NCBI GenBank assembly: GCA_010015675.1 | Contig: ML976983.1 | Coordinates: forward strand, 366,015 to 430,014 | DNA from: Byssothecium circinans | Taxonomy: Eukaryota; Ascomycota; Dothideomycetes; Pleosporales; Massarinaceae | DNA length: 64,000 nucleotides | Reading direction: 5' to 3' | In this document: in pieces, positions 9,611 through 22,467 of the stretch | Position numbering within the stretch: the stretch's first letter is position 1 | Layout: the number at the start of each line of letters is the position of its first letter | Notes under the pieces: generated by a model | What the model saw: only the letters and a program-made list of their open reading frames with translations | The model's database searches: none | What the model was told of the DNA's origin: nothing | Made by a program: the position numbers and the translations under genes

Positions 9611-12208
9611 CTACCAAGCATCGCCCCACCCGTCCTCTTCATCCTCCGTACTCTTAACCTCTACCTTCTTAACCTCCTTCTTCGGCGCAACAACCACCTT
9701 CCTCGTCGCCGGACTCGACGTGGGTCTCCCGCCTACAATGGGTTTCTTCGCGCCAGCGCCTGCAGTACCCGACTTAGCCAACCCTTTGGGTAGTGTCTTC
9801 GTCACCGGCTTCTTAGCCTGGTTCTGTGCAGCTAGCCATCCAGCGAAATCGGGCTCGCCTTGGTCGTCGAACGATTTTGATGATGTTGGGGCCGGAGCGA
9901 TGGAAGGCATACCCCATGGATCTTCCTCTTCTTCTTTTGCTTTGGAAGCGTCGTCATTGTCGCCACCGAAACCGCCCCAGTCACCAGAGAAATCTTCCGT
10001 TTCGTCGTTGAACGCTTCTGCAGGGTCGGGAGATCTGATCGTTGGTATCGAGGCTGTAGATTTCGCTAGTGTCATGCTTGGTCTAGGTGCTGGAGCGGGG
10101 ACAAGGGGTTTTGTGTTTGTGGGTACGGGTGGGACAGATGACGGGCGTTGAGCAGAGCCGCTTGTAGCGTTGGTCTGCATTTGACCACTTGCTGCGGCAA
10201 GTTTGTTGGTGAAAGAGGAGATGGCCCAGCCGGTCCATGAGTTCTCGGTCGCAGGTGCACCCATGCGGGGTGTGTTGGCCCCGCTGGCCGAGAGACCGGG
10301 TGAGGGAAGAACGGTGTCGGGCATAGTTGCGGCGTATTTGCGGATGCGGGCGATGTAGAGGTCGACGGTTTTATGAGCTTGGTCGCGGATGATTTTCTCC
10401 TTGTCAACGAGAGAGGGGACCATGACGGGCAAGAGTTTTGTTGCACAGTCGTCTTCGCTGAATAGATCGGCTGTTGCAGCTAGGGCTAGTAAAGCGGCAT
10501 TCCTAGCGTGGATGAAGGGGTCTCGAAGTGAGCGTGCGAAGGCGGCTGAGAGGACTTTCGCTCGGTTCTAGAAATAGTTAGCTAACGTTAAAGAGAGACG
10601 AATCTTCCACATACATTCGCTCCTAGATTCCGTGCAATCTTGCCCAGACAGATGGTGGTATTTGTACGAATGCCGGGTTGCTCGTCGTTGGCAGTCTTCG
10701 CCAAATGTCGTAGAAGCTCGCCGTTGACTGTTCGGTCAGAAAGCTTCGGGACGATGACGAGGACAGCCTTGACAGTCTCTTCTCGTACAAGCGGCGCCAC
10801 GTCGCTGAAACCTGTGACCTACAAGATGTCAGTCACTTGGATCTCCGCTAAACTAGTGGTTGAAATACCATTTGTGGAAAGATCTTGTCGTTGACAACCT
10901 TGTTTGGTAAATGATCGATCATCATAGGTAGATTGTTCAGCAGGAACACTCGAATACCCCGATCTGGGTTGGAGAACAATCGTACAACGACGGGGGTGAT
11001 CTGTGCTTCGTACTCCTCGTCTGATAGTTTCGCTCCGATTTGCATGACAGTGTTGAACACCTTGGCACCGCCACCACCGAATTCAACTGACTTGAGAAGT
11101 TCTGGCAGCACCTTCATTTTAAAGAAGTCGGCGGGGAAGTCATCTGCGACTTCGTCTAATTTGCTGATATTTCTTAGCATATTATTAGCGGTCGCATAAG
11201 GTATGACCTACCCAAGTAGCTCGTTTCGCTCATTCTCAGCTTTCAAGCCTAGGTTCTCGATATCATCGGTTACTTGAATCAGAGGTGTCTGGAAGAAGCC
11301 TCCAATACGTTTTCCTTGGTCGACAAACTGGGCTACGCTCATTCGAGATTTGGGGTTCGGATTGAGGAGACGCTTGTACGATTGGTGCATGCTCGGTGGT
11401 ATGCTCTTCATCTGACCCAACTGATCGCTCGCACTGTAGCTGCCGTTGAAAACCTCGAATATCAGGGTGCCGAAGTTGTATGCGTCCACAGCATGCGCAG
11501 GGTTCTGCTTTATGACTTCCCATCCTCCTTTCGACACCTCCGGCGGCATGTATCGGTGCGAGTCTGGTATGAGGCTTCCGTACGTGGGCAGCACTGAATC
11601 ATCTTCCTTCATTGAGCTCAGCGCATCGAAACCCCCCAGCTTCCACTCGCCACTTTCACTAAAGAAAATCGAAGCCGGCCGTATACATGCATGCACGGAG
11701 GACGCGTCCGTGTTGATGAATTTGAGCGTCTTTGCGATGTTGTGAAGGCCCCATTTCGTGGTCTCCTCTGTGAGACTCCTCCTCTTGACATGCCAGCTCA
11801 ACGGGCTCAGTCGTTCGGTCGCGATGTATATGTATGATTCCGTCTGCACTTGCTTAGCCCCAAGTCGAATTGCCGATATGTGCCTGGCTTACTTCTACCG
11901 TGTCCAAGACCTTCACGACGCCTGGATGCCGTAGTGTACGCAGTTTCCGAAGCGCATTGCGAGCGAGGGGCAACCGAGACTTGTTCGCGTTCACGTCAAA
12001 AGAGAAGATACTACACCGGGAGCCGTCTTCCTAACAGAGGCAAGTTAGCTATATAGTCATGCATCAAAGACGGCCCGGGCCATACTCGCTTTGTGCCGTT
12101 GTGCAACGTCCAGATGGACTCGTCGATGTCTACACGGTCGCCGAAGCTATATCCGAATGCTGGGCCTTTGGAAATGGCCGAAGCCACGGCAGATTTGAGG
12201 AAGTCCAT
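9611..12208 (-). CDS. CEX1: SCY1-like pseudokinase, Cex1 family
   Basis: Six exons: 12208-12086, 12030-11893, 11843-11212, 11163-10869, 10818-10615 and 10567-9611, with five introns of 47-55 nt and 782 aa in total. The N-terminal protein-kinase-like domain (about 1-300) lacks catalytic features. The VAIK lysine strand reads SIFSFDV, the HRD position reads in SSVHACIRPASIF, and DFG is replaced by GGFD. HEAT-type repeats follow (about 330-600, e.g. LLRHLAKTANDEQPGIRTN..LGKIARNLG). The disordered acidic tail has W-G-rich motifs and ends in DGWGDAW. Cex1/SCYL proteins bind tRNA-export complexes at the pore and COPI coats. The start fits the family opening MDFLKSAVAS. It is divergent from the zinc-finger/winged-helix gene. 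Confidence 0.9.
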
Positions 12209-12912
12209 AGTCCGGGTTGGCACGGAAAGGGTCAGTATCACATGAAGGACGTCCGACGACTGACAACGAACTCCATCCCTCAAGGCTCAGGCTCGCCCGC
12301 ACTTGCCTCTCAAGCCAGATTGCCGCGCTAACGACTGTTTTGGCCTAGCGTGCTAGCAGCTCACGAACCTCACCACGGTCGTCAACTGGTCGCGCTGCGC
12401 CTCAACACCTGCCACGCCTGCACCCTCGACATTTGAGTATCTTCACCTTGGGTACATTCGACACGTCCTCAATCTCTGCAATACGAATGGGCTGGCCATC
12501 AGCGTCTGCTTCTCCACTCGACTGCCCGCCCAAGCTGCTCCCGACGTGAGCATGTCAATACGCCTTACCCTCAGCTTTCACATCTGCTGGATATCCAGTT
12601 GCTAAGGTCGTAAATAGACTCTCGAGAGGTATGAATATTCCCTCCTTCCTCCCCCTCCCATTTGAAATATTGTATCAACAACCAATCCTCCACGTGATGA
12701 ACTCTTGGTAAAAGGTCAGATTGCGTCTACAGCGCTCTGATGGTTTCTCTGGAAGCCTCGGGCGTGCAATATGCTGGTCAACTAAAAGAAAACTGAAAAG
12801 ATCTGAACTGGAGCACCTATACGCACTCTTAGCGAAGTTTAAGTCGCAATGCTTTTACTAACTTGAATACTTCTTGCAAGGGCATCCACGTGGCTTCCAG
12901 ACCGGTGGGGAA
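12209..12912. promoter_or_regulatory. divergent intergenic region CEX1 / zinc-finger gene
   Basis: This is a 704-bp gap between divergent starts, with CT-rich tracts near 12635-12660. No clear element or ORF was seen. Confidence 0.4.
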
Positions 12913-15900
12913 ATGCCAGATGGTTCAAGCCAGCCATTACAAACAATGGAAGCGTCCAGGGAAAACCAAAAAGCCAATTCCGGACCTCTCCAGCATGAAA
13001 ACGAGCCATCAGTACAGAACAACTACCCAAAGGCACGAACACCGCCGCGAATATCACCTCCTCCGTTGAAGCGGCAGCGCATTGGCTACTCGAGCTTTTC
13101 TGATCGCGAGGGTAACCCGCGGCCTCAACCTGCGCTTAAAAGTACGAGCGACCTAGGGTATGTTCCATTGTTTGTCGCATCTTGTTTCAAGGCTGATGAT
13201 GATCGATAGTGAATCAGGTCTCTTGAGTGGTCCCAAGCTTTCGTCGACAAGTAAACTACAAGTTCCCTTGGCCAATCATCTTACTGGCAGTCGACACCCT
13301 CGCGAGGATGACGAGCGATCTCATTCGAGCAGCTCTATATCAATAAGGTCAAATTCGACGGCACCCCTATGTCGTTCATGCCGGAAGAGTATTACCAAAG
13401 GATATGACCCTCAGGTACTTTGTCCTTCCTGTCATAGACCTTACCACGAATCTTGCAGGAAGCCGTTGCCTGGGGCAGAAGACCAACCGTACGTGTAAGA
13501 CATCGTTTGCCCATTTTCGCTAATGTATGGCAGAGACCTGGAGAGGTGTTTCAAATGTGTGCCAGGTCGCCGAAAATCACGGATGCAAATGAATCACCCA
13601 TTGCTATCTGAAGCCATCTATTCATCAACTAAAAGCCATATCAACCGCCCATCGATTTCCCTTTCCACTGCCATCTCTTTCAGCAACACTTCGGCTGAAA
13701 AGCTGCCTCCTCTGCCCGCGCGCCCAATGAGCGATGTCAACCCGAAGATGCCAGAGCAATCTAAGGGACATCAGATATCAGCTACGGGGAAGTCGCATGC
13801 GCAGTATCAACTGAGCTTGCCAAGCAGCCGACGACGTGATGCTAGTGCGAGCACGGCATTTTTTGAGGAGGACGAAATCCAAGACAATGTCCTTGATAAG
13901 TTAATCGTTCCCATTTCGCAATTTCACTCAAAACCTCAAGGTCCGAAGCGACCAGTGGAATCGTTCGCGGCAGCAGGTCGCACCGAGATTCCGGAAACCC
14001 CTGACCAGCTACAAGGCTCCAGTCAGATTCCTACCACCCGAGCCACGTCTGAATCTACACAGCGAAACGTAACGACGTCGCCAAGTCCTCACAATAGAGA
14101 CAGCAATGCAAGACATTTCATTCCTCCTACACTGATGCCCGGACAAAAAAGACCTACTGCATCTTTATGCTGTATCTGTAGGGTGCAACCCGTTCGATAC
14201 CTGGGTGGCAAGGGCGATAAATTGCTAAAGTGGTATGTTTGATAATTTATAGAACGCAGTAAATTCAACTGACATGGGTAGCCAAAACTGCAAGGCCAAA
14301 GAAAAGAAGGAGGTGCTTCAGGACGTCGATACCACGATCCCCGAGACCCCTGAGTCGACGTTGCCTAATCAAAGTAGCACAGATCCCAGTCCTCATATCA
14401 CCAGGCCTTCTTCCTCGGCGTCCCTTACCAATGATGCTGCATCTAAGCATCTCTGGATCCCATCTACTCTTACAGTGTCTAAACGGCTGAAGATCAGGAC
14501 TAAAGCTTTGCCTGCAAATGCCTTATCCACTTACAAGGAGCCACAGGAAGAGATCCAGTCTCCTAGTCCCACACAAAATCATCGAAGGCCAGAAATTGGA
14601 GCTCAAGCCACCGCGAATGTTCCTACAGTAGATGAAGTCATAGCTAACGAAACTGACGCTTCTTTGCCCGTTGCCAAACACCCTGTTGCAGAGCCGTCCG
14701 TTGTGGATCCACCGATTGTAGAGAGGCCTGCGAATGATGAGATGCCTAACGATTCAGAAATTGGTGATAATCCCATTGCATCCTATGAGCACACTGAGGA
14801 CACCCACGAAGCATCTGAATCCGACGGTCCCGCATCCACGAACACCCGACCGACGGAGTACACCCCCTCGCTGGAGATGAGCGCACTGCAGCCACCAGCG
14901 AATGATGGCCTGGACCTTGCATCTCAAGGACTTGAGCCACACACACAGTCATTTTATGTTAAGAGAGATCTCATAGGAATGGCACTTATTGCGGCCAATG
15001 GCGAACGATGGTCGACAGCGCAAGTAAACAACTGGATAGCAGATAATTTCTTCCTGTATCGAAAAGGGGAGGGCAACTGGGAGAAATCGGTTTCAACCAC
15101 ATTGTCAAAATGCTCCGACTTTCATGGCGCCCAAGTTCCAGGGCAGCGAGCTCGTTTGTGGACCTTTCAGTCTACCTCATCACGAATGAAATTCGAGAAG
15201 GAGTTCGCACAACATCCTGCTCTTGCGCCTAAATCAATATCGCAGAATTCTACCGCGAGGCTGGCTCGAAAAACGGTTGCACAACCTGTGTGTGGGCTGC
15301 AGTCTCAGTCTGAGAAAGGGATACAAGCGGCAAGTGCCGACGCGCCACCATCTACAACAGCCTCAAGGGGTGAACGAATTCTTGAACAACAGAACCTTGA
15401 GCTCGTGTCAGCCAATACGGTTTCCAATGTAGAGCCACATCGAGAGATTAGCGGGATCTACATGCCCTTTGAGCGTCCAGAGGACTATCTTGCGCTCCAC
15501 AAAAAAGAAGCGAATCCCAACATATCCCGCGAAATCGACTTCTTCAAGGCATTTCCCCAATATGCAAAACCTTCGATCGAGACCATGTCGAAAGCAGAAA
15601 TCCAAGCAAAGATTGAAAACATCAAGGAGAGACCATCGAGAAAAGCGGGGTTTGGGAACAAAATCTTACGTCCCGGAGTGCGACCACGCCGAGATCCCCA
15701 TGATGAAATGGAGGGCAAGTGGCATCCGACCTTTGGTATCCGGAGCCAAGGAGGGGTACCGACACGAAGGGAGGATGTAGATGATACGGTGACAATGAAG
15801 GAAACATTCGGTTTTCCTGACAATCCGGTACCGGTACTTTTCGAAGGCCAATTGGCATTCCGGGACGGAACCCCGGTGAGTATTCCCACCTGTACTTTGA

Positions 15901-16001
15901 GCTGGTTTGACTAATTTCCTTCATAGGTAAGTGGTAAATTACCGCGCCTGAGGGGCGCATACAAGGTCGGAAGGTTGTTTGGTGGAGAGCTTCGGCTATG
16001 A
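12913..16001 (+). CDS. zinc-finger (PHD-like) and forkhead-like winged-helix protein
   Basis: Five exons: 12913-13157, 13210-13488, 13534-14232, 14282-15875 and 15927-16001, giving 963 aa, with introns of 45-52 nt. Residues about 136-180 hold a Cys/His-rich finger: CRSC, 15 residues on CPSC, then HESC, then CFKC completed across the intron at 13489. A second finger (about 386-412) pairs CCIC with CQNC across the intron at 14233. Residues about 632-710 resemble a forkhead/winged helix: YVKRDLIGMALIAANGERWS, NNWIADNFFLYRKGEGNWEKSV..LSKC. The last 170 residues form a conserved-looking block with many charged residues. The rest is disordered. I infer a chromatin or transcription-related nuclear protein. 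I know no characterised orthologue with certainty. Confidence 0.75.
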
Positions 16002-16461
16002 AAGGAGTAGGTGAAACTCGACACAAGGACATGGAATCGGCGTTGAAAGGCGGACTGATATTGCTACAGGAGTGTGGTTTAGAGAGCATTATACCCCGGT
16101 GCACGATGACGGTTTTATTACCTGTTGCATTCAACTGAGTGTCCATTTCACTTAAAATCAACACAACTCCCGAAGAACTGTTCAGCAAGTTGCAGTGCTG
16201 TTAACTGTCAGATATTTTTATACGTGATGACTGTTGTTGCGCACATAGGAACCGTTGTGTAGCTAGTTATTGATGTTAGATGCCACATCTCTTGAATTTT
16301 AAATGCTGTGCAAGAAGCACCCAAGCAGACCGAGAGGGCCAAAAAAAAATTACTCCACGCTCATTATGCATATTCAACGCCCAGACCCTGCAATGTCCTC
16401 GCCTCCTCATGAACTCGTAATTCTCATATCCATCATATCATACCACCACATGCCCTTTCCA
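16002..16461. other. convergent 3' region
   Basis: This lies between the zinc-finger gene stop and the YPI1 stop. It presumably holds both 3' UTRs; a poly-A-like run (ccaaaaaaaaatt) lies near 16340. Confidence 0.4.
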
Positions 16462-17087
16462 CTACTTCTGGCTCTGCGGCATCTTCTCATACGCATTCGG
16501 GCTCGGTTTCCTCCTCGGCCTCCTCGCCTTCTTCTTCGGCTTACCGGCCGCCGGCACATCCCCATGATCGTGATCGTGATCGCAATCCCCATCACGATCA
16601 TGATTGTGCTTGAGGGCCCGTCGACCTCTGCCCCTTGGTTGCCCACCCGCTGGTCGCGCCGTGCTATTATCGGGCTCGCTATCGCTCTCGTCCGAGGAGG
16701 AAGAGTCTGAACTCGATTCGTCGGATGATTCGCTGACTTCCCGGGGCTTGTGGTATATACAGCACACTGTACGCTTCAGGATTAGCTTTCTCCCCTTCAT
16801 GGACCCTGACGCAGAGTTGGCAGAGAGGTTTGGATTCGGGGTTTAGTAGACGTGGATTGTTTACCTTTTGAGCTTTTCTTTCCCAGGCCCTCGTTATCTA
16901 CCACGTCTTCGGCCCATTGTATGTGTCGCTGTTCTGTGGATTCGGCGCGGAGGCGTAGGGTTCCTGAGGGTGCGGTGAGGCGGAGGACGGGCTGTGGGGT
17001 GTTTGTTGTCGGGGTTGTGGTTGTGGTTAGGCTGCCGAAGGATGCAGGTGCGGTTTGGGAGGAGGGGTGTGTGGGTGGGAGAGGCAT
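16462..17087 (-). CDS. YPI1: type 1 protein phosphatase regulator Ypi1
   Basis: Exon 1 is 17087-16865, the intron 16864-16767 (98 nt, GTAAAC..GTACAG) and exon 2 16766-16462, giving 175 aa. The diagnostic core spans the intron: [20 protein letters not shown] joined to [10 protein letters not shown]. This is the PP1-binding region of the Ypi1/inhibitor-3 family, with an R/K-I-x-W motif. An acidic serine tract follows ([19 protein letters not shown]), then a His-Asp repeat ([12 protein letters not shown]) and a basic tail. The family binds and regulates the catalytic subunit of PP1 (Glc7) in the nucleus. The N-terminal 50 residues are low-complexity Thr/Pro. The His-Asp run is a local expansion. 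Confidence 0.92.
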
Positions 17088-20000
17088 GTTGTGTGGGGGT
17101 CTGTTTGGAGGGGCAGGGTGATGGTGGCGAGGTGGTCGTGTGCTTGGGAATTGGTGGTGGTTGGTGATTGGTAATTGCTCTGCTCACGGATGTGGAGAAA
17201 GGGGGTTATTGGGAAGAGAAATATGTACTGTGGAAAGAGGGGGAGTTGGGGCCAAGTCGCGTGCTGGTGGTGTGCATGCCTTTGCGTGAAGATGGGTGAT
17301 CGTCAGCGGCTGAGGGCTCACTAGCCACAGCACTGTGGCTCCGAGGCTAGTGACACCCTCTCATCAAAATCATTGCATCGTTAATGAACCCTCCTCATTT
17401 TCCAACTCGCCTCCACGACCTAGGCGGCATGCTCTATAGCTTAACTTTCAACAAGTCATGTATTTCTCGCTCACGTGCAGTAGGAGCGACCTTGGGGGAC
17501 AAACACAGATGGCACAGACACAGTCACGCGCCCAGCCACCGTTCTTCGAGAATTAGGACTAGGGATGCTAGTCGCACCAGATCAAATAGCCTGTAATTTA
17601 TACTTTTCTCATCCTGTCGAAATGGCTACGAATCTCTGAAATCTGGACCAGGTCGCTGGTGTGGGCTAAGGCAGCCGTGGGTTATATTCGTCTTGGCCTG
17701 GCGCTCCAATATCCCTGTATTTCGCGTGAGAGAGAGAATGACACAGTCAAGGTTACATCGTAGGATTTACTGGTTGATGCCCTCGAAAATATCGGTCTCG
17801 TGTTCAATTTGAGCTACTACTCGTATGGGCCACGGACAGCCTCTGAACAGTCGCACGTACCATGGGCACAACTCCGCCGACGAACGATTACCCATTCAAG
17901 CTCATGCAATAGGCATTGATGCTCGCCGAGGAATCAGCTTTGCTGGAAATACATGGGACGCATGGTCATGTGTGAAGAGTTTGGCAAAGCTATTCAAAGT
18001 TCAGATCTAATGAATTGTTATAAAATTTCAGACATGAACACGTCTTGGTTCTCATATCTTGATCGAAATCGGAGATGGTGCTGTTGCGGCTCTTATTCAG
18101 TAATGGCGAGAATGCGATCACACTGCTCAACCCACTGCTTACTCATACCCCCTTTCCTTCAAGCACAGGCCTCCTAGGATCCAAGCCAACTCAACAGCCT
18201 CGCTCAATCTACTCAAAGCAGCCTAGCAGGCCCGTATCCCCCAGCCATGGCTGTGGCTTTGGGATCAAAGACCAAAGCTCAAAGCACTGCTCTTATCCAA
18301 CATTGAAGACGCGGAGGAGCTCATTGTCATTCATCGGACATCCGCAGGGGCGACGAGAATGCACAGCATCCAACAGCCGAGGCCTTGCATTGATACCGAG
18401 TGTCTGGGACTCGTCTTCGGGATCATTTCACTGGACGGCGGCTCGTCCCCGTAGGATTCTTTTTGAAGGATGGGGCATTTGCTGGCGATTGCAAGGCTGT
18501 CGATGCCGTGATGCGCACGTGCTTCGTTGACCCTTGTGGTTGAGCTGTTGGACAGGAGAAAGGTGAAATTCGATTTGATGAATCATGGAGAAGGTGAATG
18601 GCTCTGAAGTGGACCTAGAAAAACAAAACTAGAAAGTCAAGACTATTCAGATAGCCATCTTATAAGTAGTTCAGAACAATTGTACTCCATTCTTGTATGT
18701 TGATCAATCAACAGCAAGAGGCCAAAGTGAAGTTGGGATCAGCACGTACAATACTGTTTTGCATATTGTTAAGTTTACGGAGAAGACGCCACAACAAGAG
18801 CGTCAAGAGTTCACACAAGATGTATGCAATTGTAACAAGGTAGCATAGCTGTAGAAACGATCAATGTATGGCGAGATACACCTAGGTAGCTTCAAGTTAG
18901 ATAGCTCTCGCTAGCGTGGTTGGTTCTTTCCTTCATCGACCTCTGCTCTTTTCTCAAGCGAGGCAGCGGAAACTCTCTTCCAACGTCAACCCCTCCCTCA
19001 CCCACTCTCCCACCAACCCGCTGGAACAATCCTCTCGAACCGCTCCAATCATGCCAATGTTATACACGGACCGGCTATGCGCAGCTACGACGGCCGACGA
19101 GCTGCTTACCACGTTCTTTCCGTTCCACCGCATCATTAGAAAGCCTAGCTCTGCAGCACCTTTCACTGCTTTTTCATGGGTCAGAGTGCATGAGACAGCA
19201 TCATTCCTACACCGGCACACTCTCAAACGCTTGGGGGTTCCAAATCTCGTGTCGACCAACGTTCGAAAACGTCCCGTCCCGAACATCTCAATGACTGTCA
19301 GGCCGCACTTCTTCACCCTTGCAACCTTCTTCAGCTACATGCGCAGTGCCGCCTTTGGCCGGACAATTTGACCATGTGCAGTTCGATTTCGGCCCGTCAA
19401 TTCATATGCAGGCTGAGCGTTCAGACACAGGTTATGGCGAATTCTCATGGCGATCCGTGACTCGCCTCTAGGAAATCAAGCTTCGCTTGATTACTGTTCC
19501 TACTCGTGGAAGCAGGGATCTAAAAGAAACCTCTCGCCCCGGTCTAGATTGGTTTGATTCGTCAAAAACTTTTCCTCTCACCGCATTTCTGACTCGGCAC
19601 GCCAATGCTGCCCCGCTCACGATACAGAGCAGGTCCAGAATGCCTACGCAGTACAGGAGGCAATTTGTCAACCGACGAACAGACAGGAATGAGAGCCATG
19701 ACAAGGAGAAACCAGCTGAAACCGAATAGAGATGAAAAGGCGTTCTTAGTGAGGGAGCTTTCGTCACACTTTGCAGATGGGGGCGCATCCTATCCTTCAT
19801 CCTTTCGGGTAAATTGTTGCAGCTCTGTGCAGGTGTCGGCTGCAGCAATATTGAGACCTCACTCGTTGATCGCTGGCGGCATGGCCGGCCTCATCCGGTG
19901 GGTGACTCTGAGCTAACAAGAGAACCAAAATTGACATGCCTCCAAACCAGTTGCACTCAAAAAGCCTGCCGAAAGACGAGTTCATGCTGTACGACTGGTC

Positions 20001-22467
20001 CAGACGAAGGAAGCTCTATAAAGCCGTCGTTCACGCGAGCGGGCCGCTAGCATCGAAGGACTTCGGTCGGCTGCCACGTGTCGGAATCCTAGCGCCACGC
20101 GATTTACGTTGAGGGAGTTGGCCACTGACTCGCAATTGCATATTTGCCGTCCTGGAAAAAGGTCTCCGCTAGCTTACCAGAGCTCGCATCATTGATGCCG
20201 ACCGCATTTGTTGAGCAGCATCGAGACTTGGAGATCTAGAAGCATTTAGCGTGGGCTGACACTTGCAGAAACGATGGCAAACATAAACGGTGAACCCCGA
20301 AAAGTGCTCATGGCGGCATCAAATTGAAAGCACAAATTGACGGAGTAGTATGAATTCCTATTATTTCCTTACTGTCGTTTAGGACATGCAAGCACCTGAA
20401 AATCTCGCGTCTAGTCGAGCATGGCTGGCAGTGAGAAAGCCACAGCTAGACTAAGCTAGTTGGATGCCTGAGGATTCGCGTCAGAGTGCATTTACAACTT
20501 ACTGTACAGCATCACGCTTAGCAACTCTCGCGGTTATCTCGGTCTACACGACTGCTCTTTTGGCAGTCGTTTAGATACTTTACGCAGACGACGATATCAT
20601 AGTGAAGCATGGTTAGTTTCTACCTTGACACTAGAAGTAACGGTGGAGACAGGACTGAGTGCTACGGAGGGATTTCCTTCTGCACACAGTGAGGACGGCA
20701 AACAGCGGCTTGCAGGGTCCACCAGGAATGCCCCTTTGCCAGCTCCGCATATGAAACGTGGGGGCCCCAGCGCACGTGATCCTCGCCATTCGGCTCCTCG
20801 GAGCAATACTTCCTTCTGTGCAAGCTAGGCGACTGTGTCGAGATCGATGACATTCGATAATGACGCGTGCTGCTGGCTTTCCTGCATGGAGAAGTTCAGT
20901 TGAGACCTTAGCAAGCCTATTGCCCGTGGCGCAATCTAAGTTGGCTATGAAACGCTCCGTTCACTCCCATTCGCCCATCAGCCCTGCTTACGCTGAGCGG
21001 TCAAAGAAGCAGCGAGCTGCACGCCAAACTGAAAGGGGAATGGTGGTGCATGTTAGTGAAGGGGTCAGGGTCATGTCAAGGACCGGCTTATGTCTCGCAG
21101 CAAACAGCAACATGAAGGCTTGTGCGCCCGCTCACACGTGGTGAAGCGGCCCATTGCCACATAATGTTAAATATACGAGCAAAAGTAACGACTATCCAAA
21201 TTCACCTTGGCTGCGTGGGTGGCTGCGTGGGTGGCTGCGTGGGTGGCTGCGAGTGGCAGCCATAATAAGATGCTCACTCTCGGCTTCACGTCAGCGGCTA
21301 TGGATGACTATCTATCCGGGAACCGTGGCTGCTGTGGGCGAGAAGGGGGTCGGAGAAGTCATTATTTGAGTGAATAGGTATGCGCTTCAGCGCGTGTCCG
21401 AAGCTGAACTGAACCACAGGCTGTCTTTGCTTTTATTACGGATGCGCAACCGCGAAGCAAGGGTGCCTCGTGGATTGCACGTTGCTGTGGAAGCATCAGC
21501 AAATCTTTCCGCACCTCTCGGAATCGCTTGTTTTCATGTTCCACAGCCGACTGGCTGGGTGTCGCTGTCCGACATGAAGCAATCACCTTTGCCGTCGTAC
21601 AGCGCAGCCTTTCCACCGTCGGTGTTCTCCAGCCGTAGCACTAAAACGGGGCCTCTGGTGGTTGAGCAAACGGCGTTGCAGCTTCCAAGACCGGGTCTAG
21701 GAAAGAGTAACAGCACGTTGCCTGTCTGCGATCTGGTTGTTGCACGCTGGCACTGCTCGTGGCTGCATGGAGGACACCTGTCTGAGTGTTGCCCGCACAC
21801 AAGATGCACATGTGTGCCCGCTGCATGTCTTCTGTTGCGTGCAGACACTCAACGCAGAATCGCTACAGCCGGGGTTTCCGAAAGCGCAAGAGAGACAGCA
21901 GACAAAGCAACGCCCGTCTAAACCTTCTTTCACATTTCTGTCTCTGCCAGAATCGCGGCTCTGCGGAACACAACCTGCGACAGGCCGCGCTCCGAGCAAG
22001 AGGCGAGGACGACGATGATGATTGATGATGGGTGCTGAGTACCGTATGCGTGTGGTAGTGATGATGGTTTGGCCGGTCAGCAGCGGTCCCCGTTTATTTG
22101 CAAGATCGGCGAGCGGCGAGCATGGCAAGTCGGCGACAATAAATAGTAATAAGGGACTGCAAGCTGCAAGCAGCAAGCGGAATCCCAGCCGGAGCTTTCG
22201 CTTTCTCGGCGGGCTTTGTGAGGATCAACGACGGCACTCTTGAAACACTCTCGCGTGTCTCTGTGTGCGGGATCGCACGGCGGCTTTCACAAGTCCACAG
22301 GGAGCCCAGGGAAGCCACATGGCAAGGACAGGGGCTTGTGCGAATGTAATCGACCTACCTAGCACTGCTAGGAGCGCACGTCCTCGTCGGTCCAACCCTT
22401 GTCACACTAAATTGTCCTCTTCGTACCTCTTGACTTCTACTCCGCGTCCCTCTCTTAATCCAGCCAG
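17088..22467. other. 5.4-kb divergent intergenic region YPI1 / flbA
   Basis: I find no convincing gene here. Several ORFs of 100-180 codons occur on both strands (18916-19371 plus, 18954-19316 minus, 21370-21921 plus, 21697-22176 minus), but they overlap each other, lack domains and have no splice support. A 12-bp tandem repeat lies at 21209-21250. The last stretch before the flbA ATG is CT-rich (22389-22466), as in a fungal core promoter and 5' leader. The size is unusual for this otherwise compact locus and is consistent with a long regulatory region and leader for flbA. Confidence 0.45.
21209..21250 (+). repeat. 12-bp tandem repeat (ggctgcgtgggt)n
   Basis: Three perfect copies of ggctgcgtgggt plus a partial fourth copy lie upstream of flbA. 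Confidence 0.9.

Noticed and set aside
18916..19371. 151-codon plus ORF and 120-codon antisense ORF
   Set aside because: They overlap on opposite strands, with no recognisable protein features.
21370..22176. 183-codon plus ORF and Cys-rich 159-codon minus ORF upstream of flbA
   Set aside because: They overlap on opposite strands. The Cys-rich look comes from GC-skewed sequence and there is no credible start or splicing.
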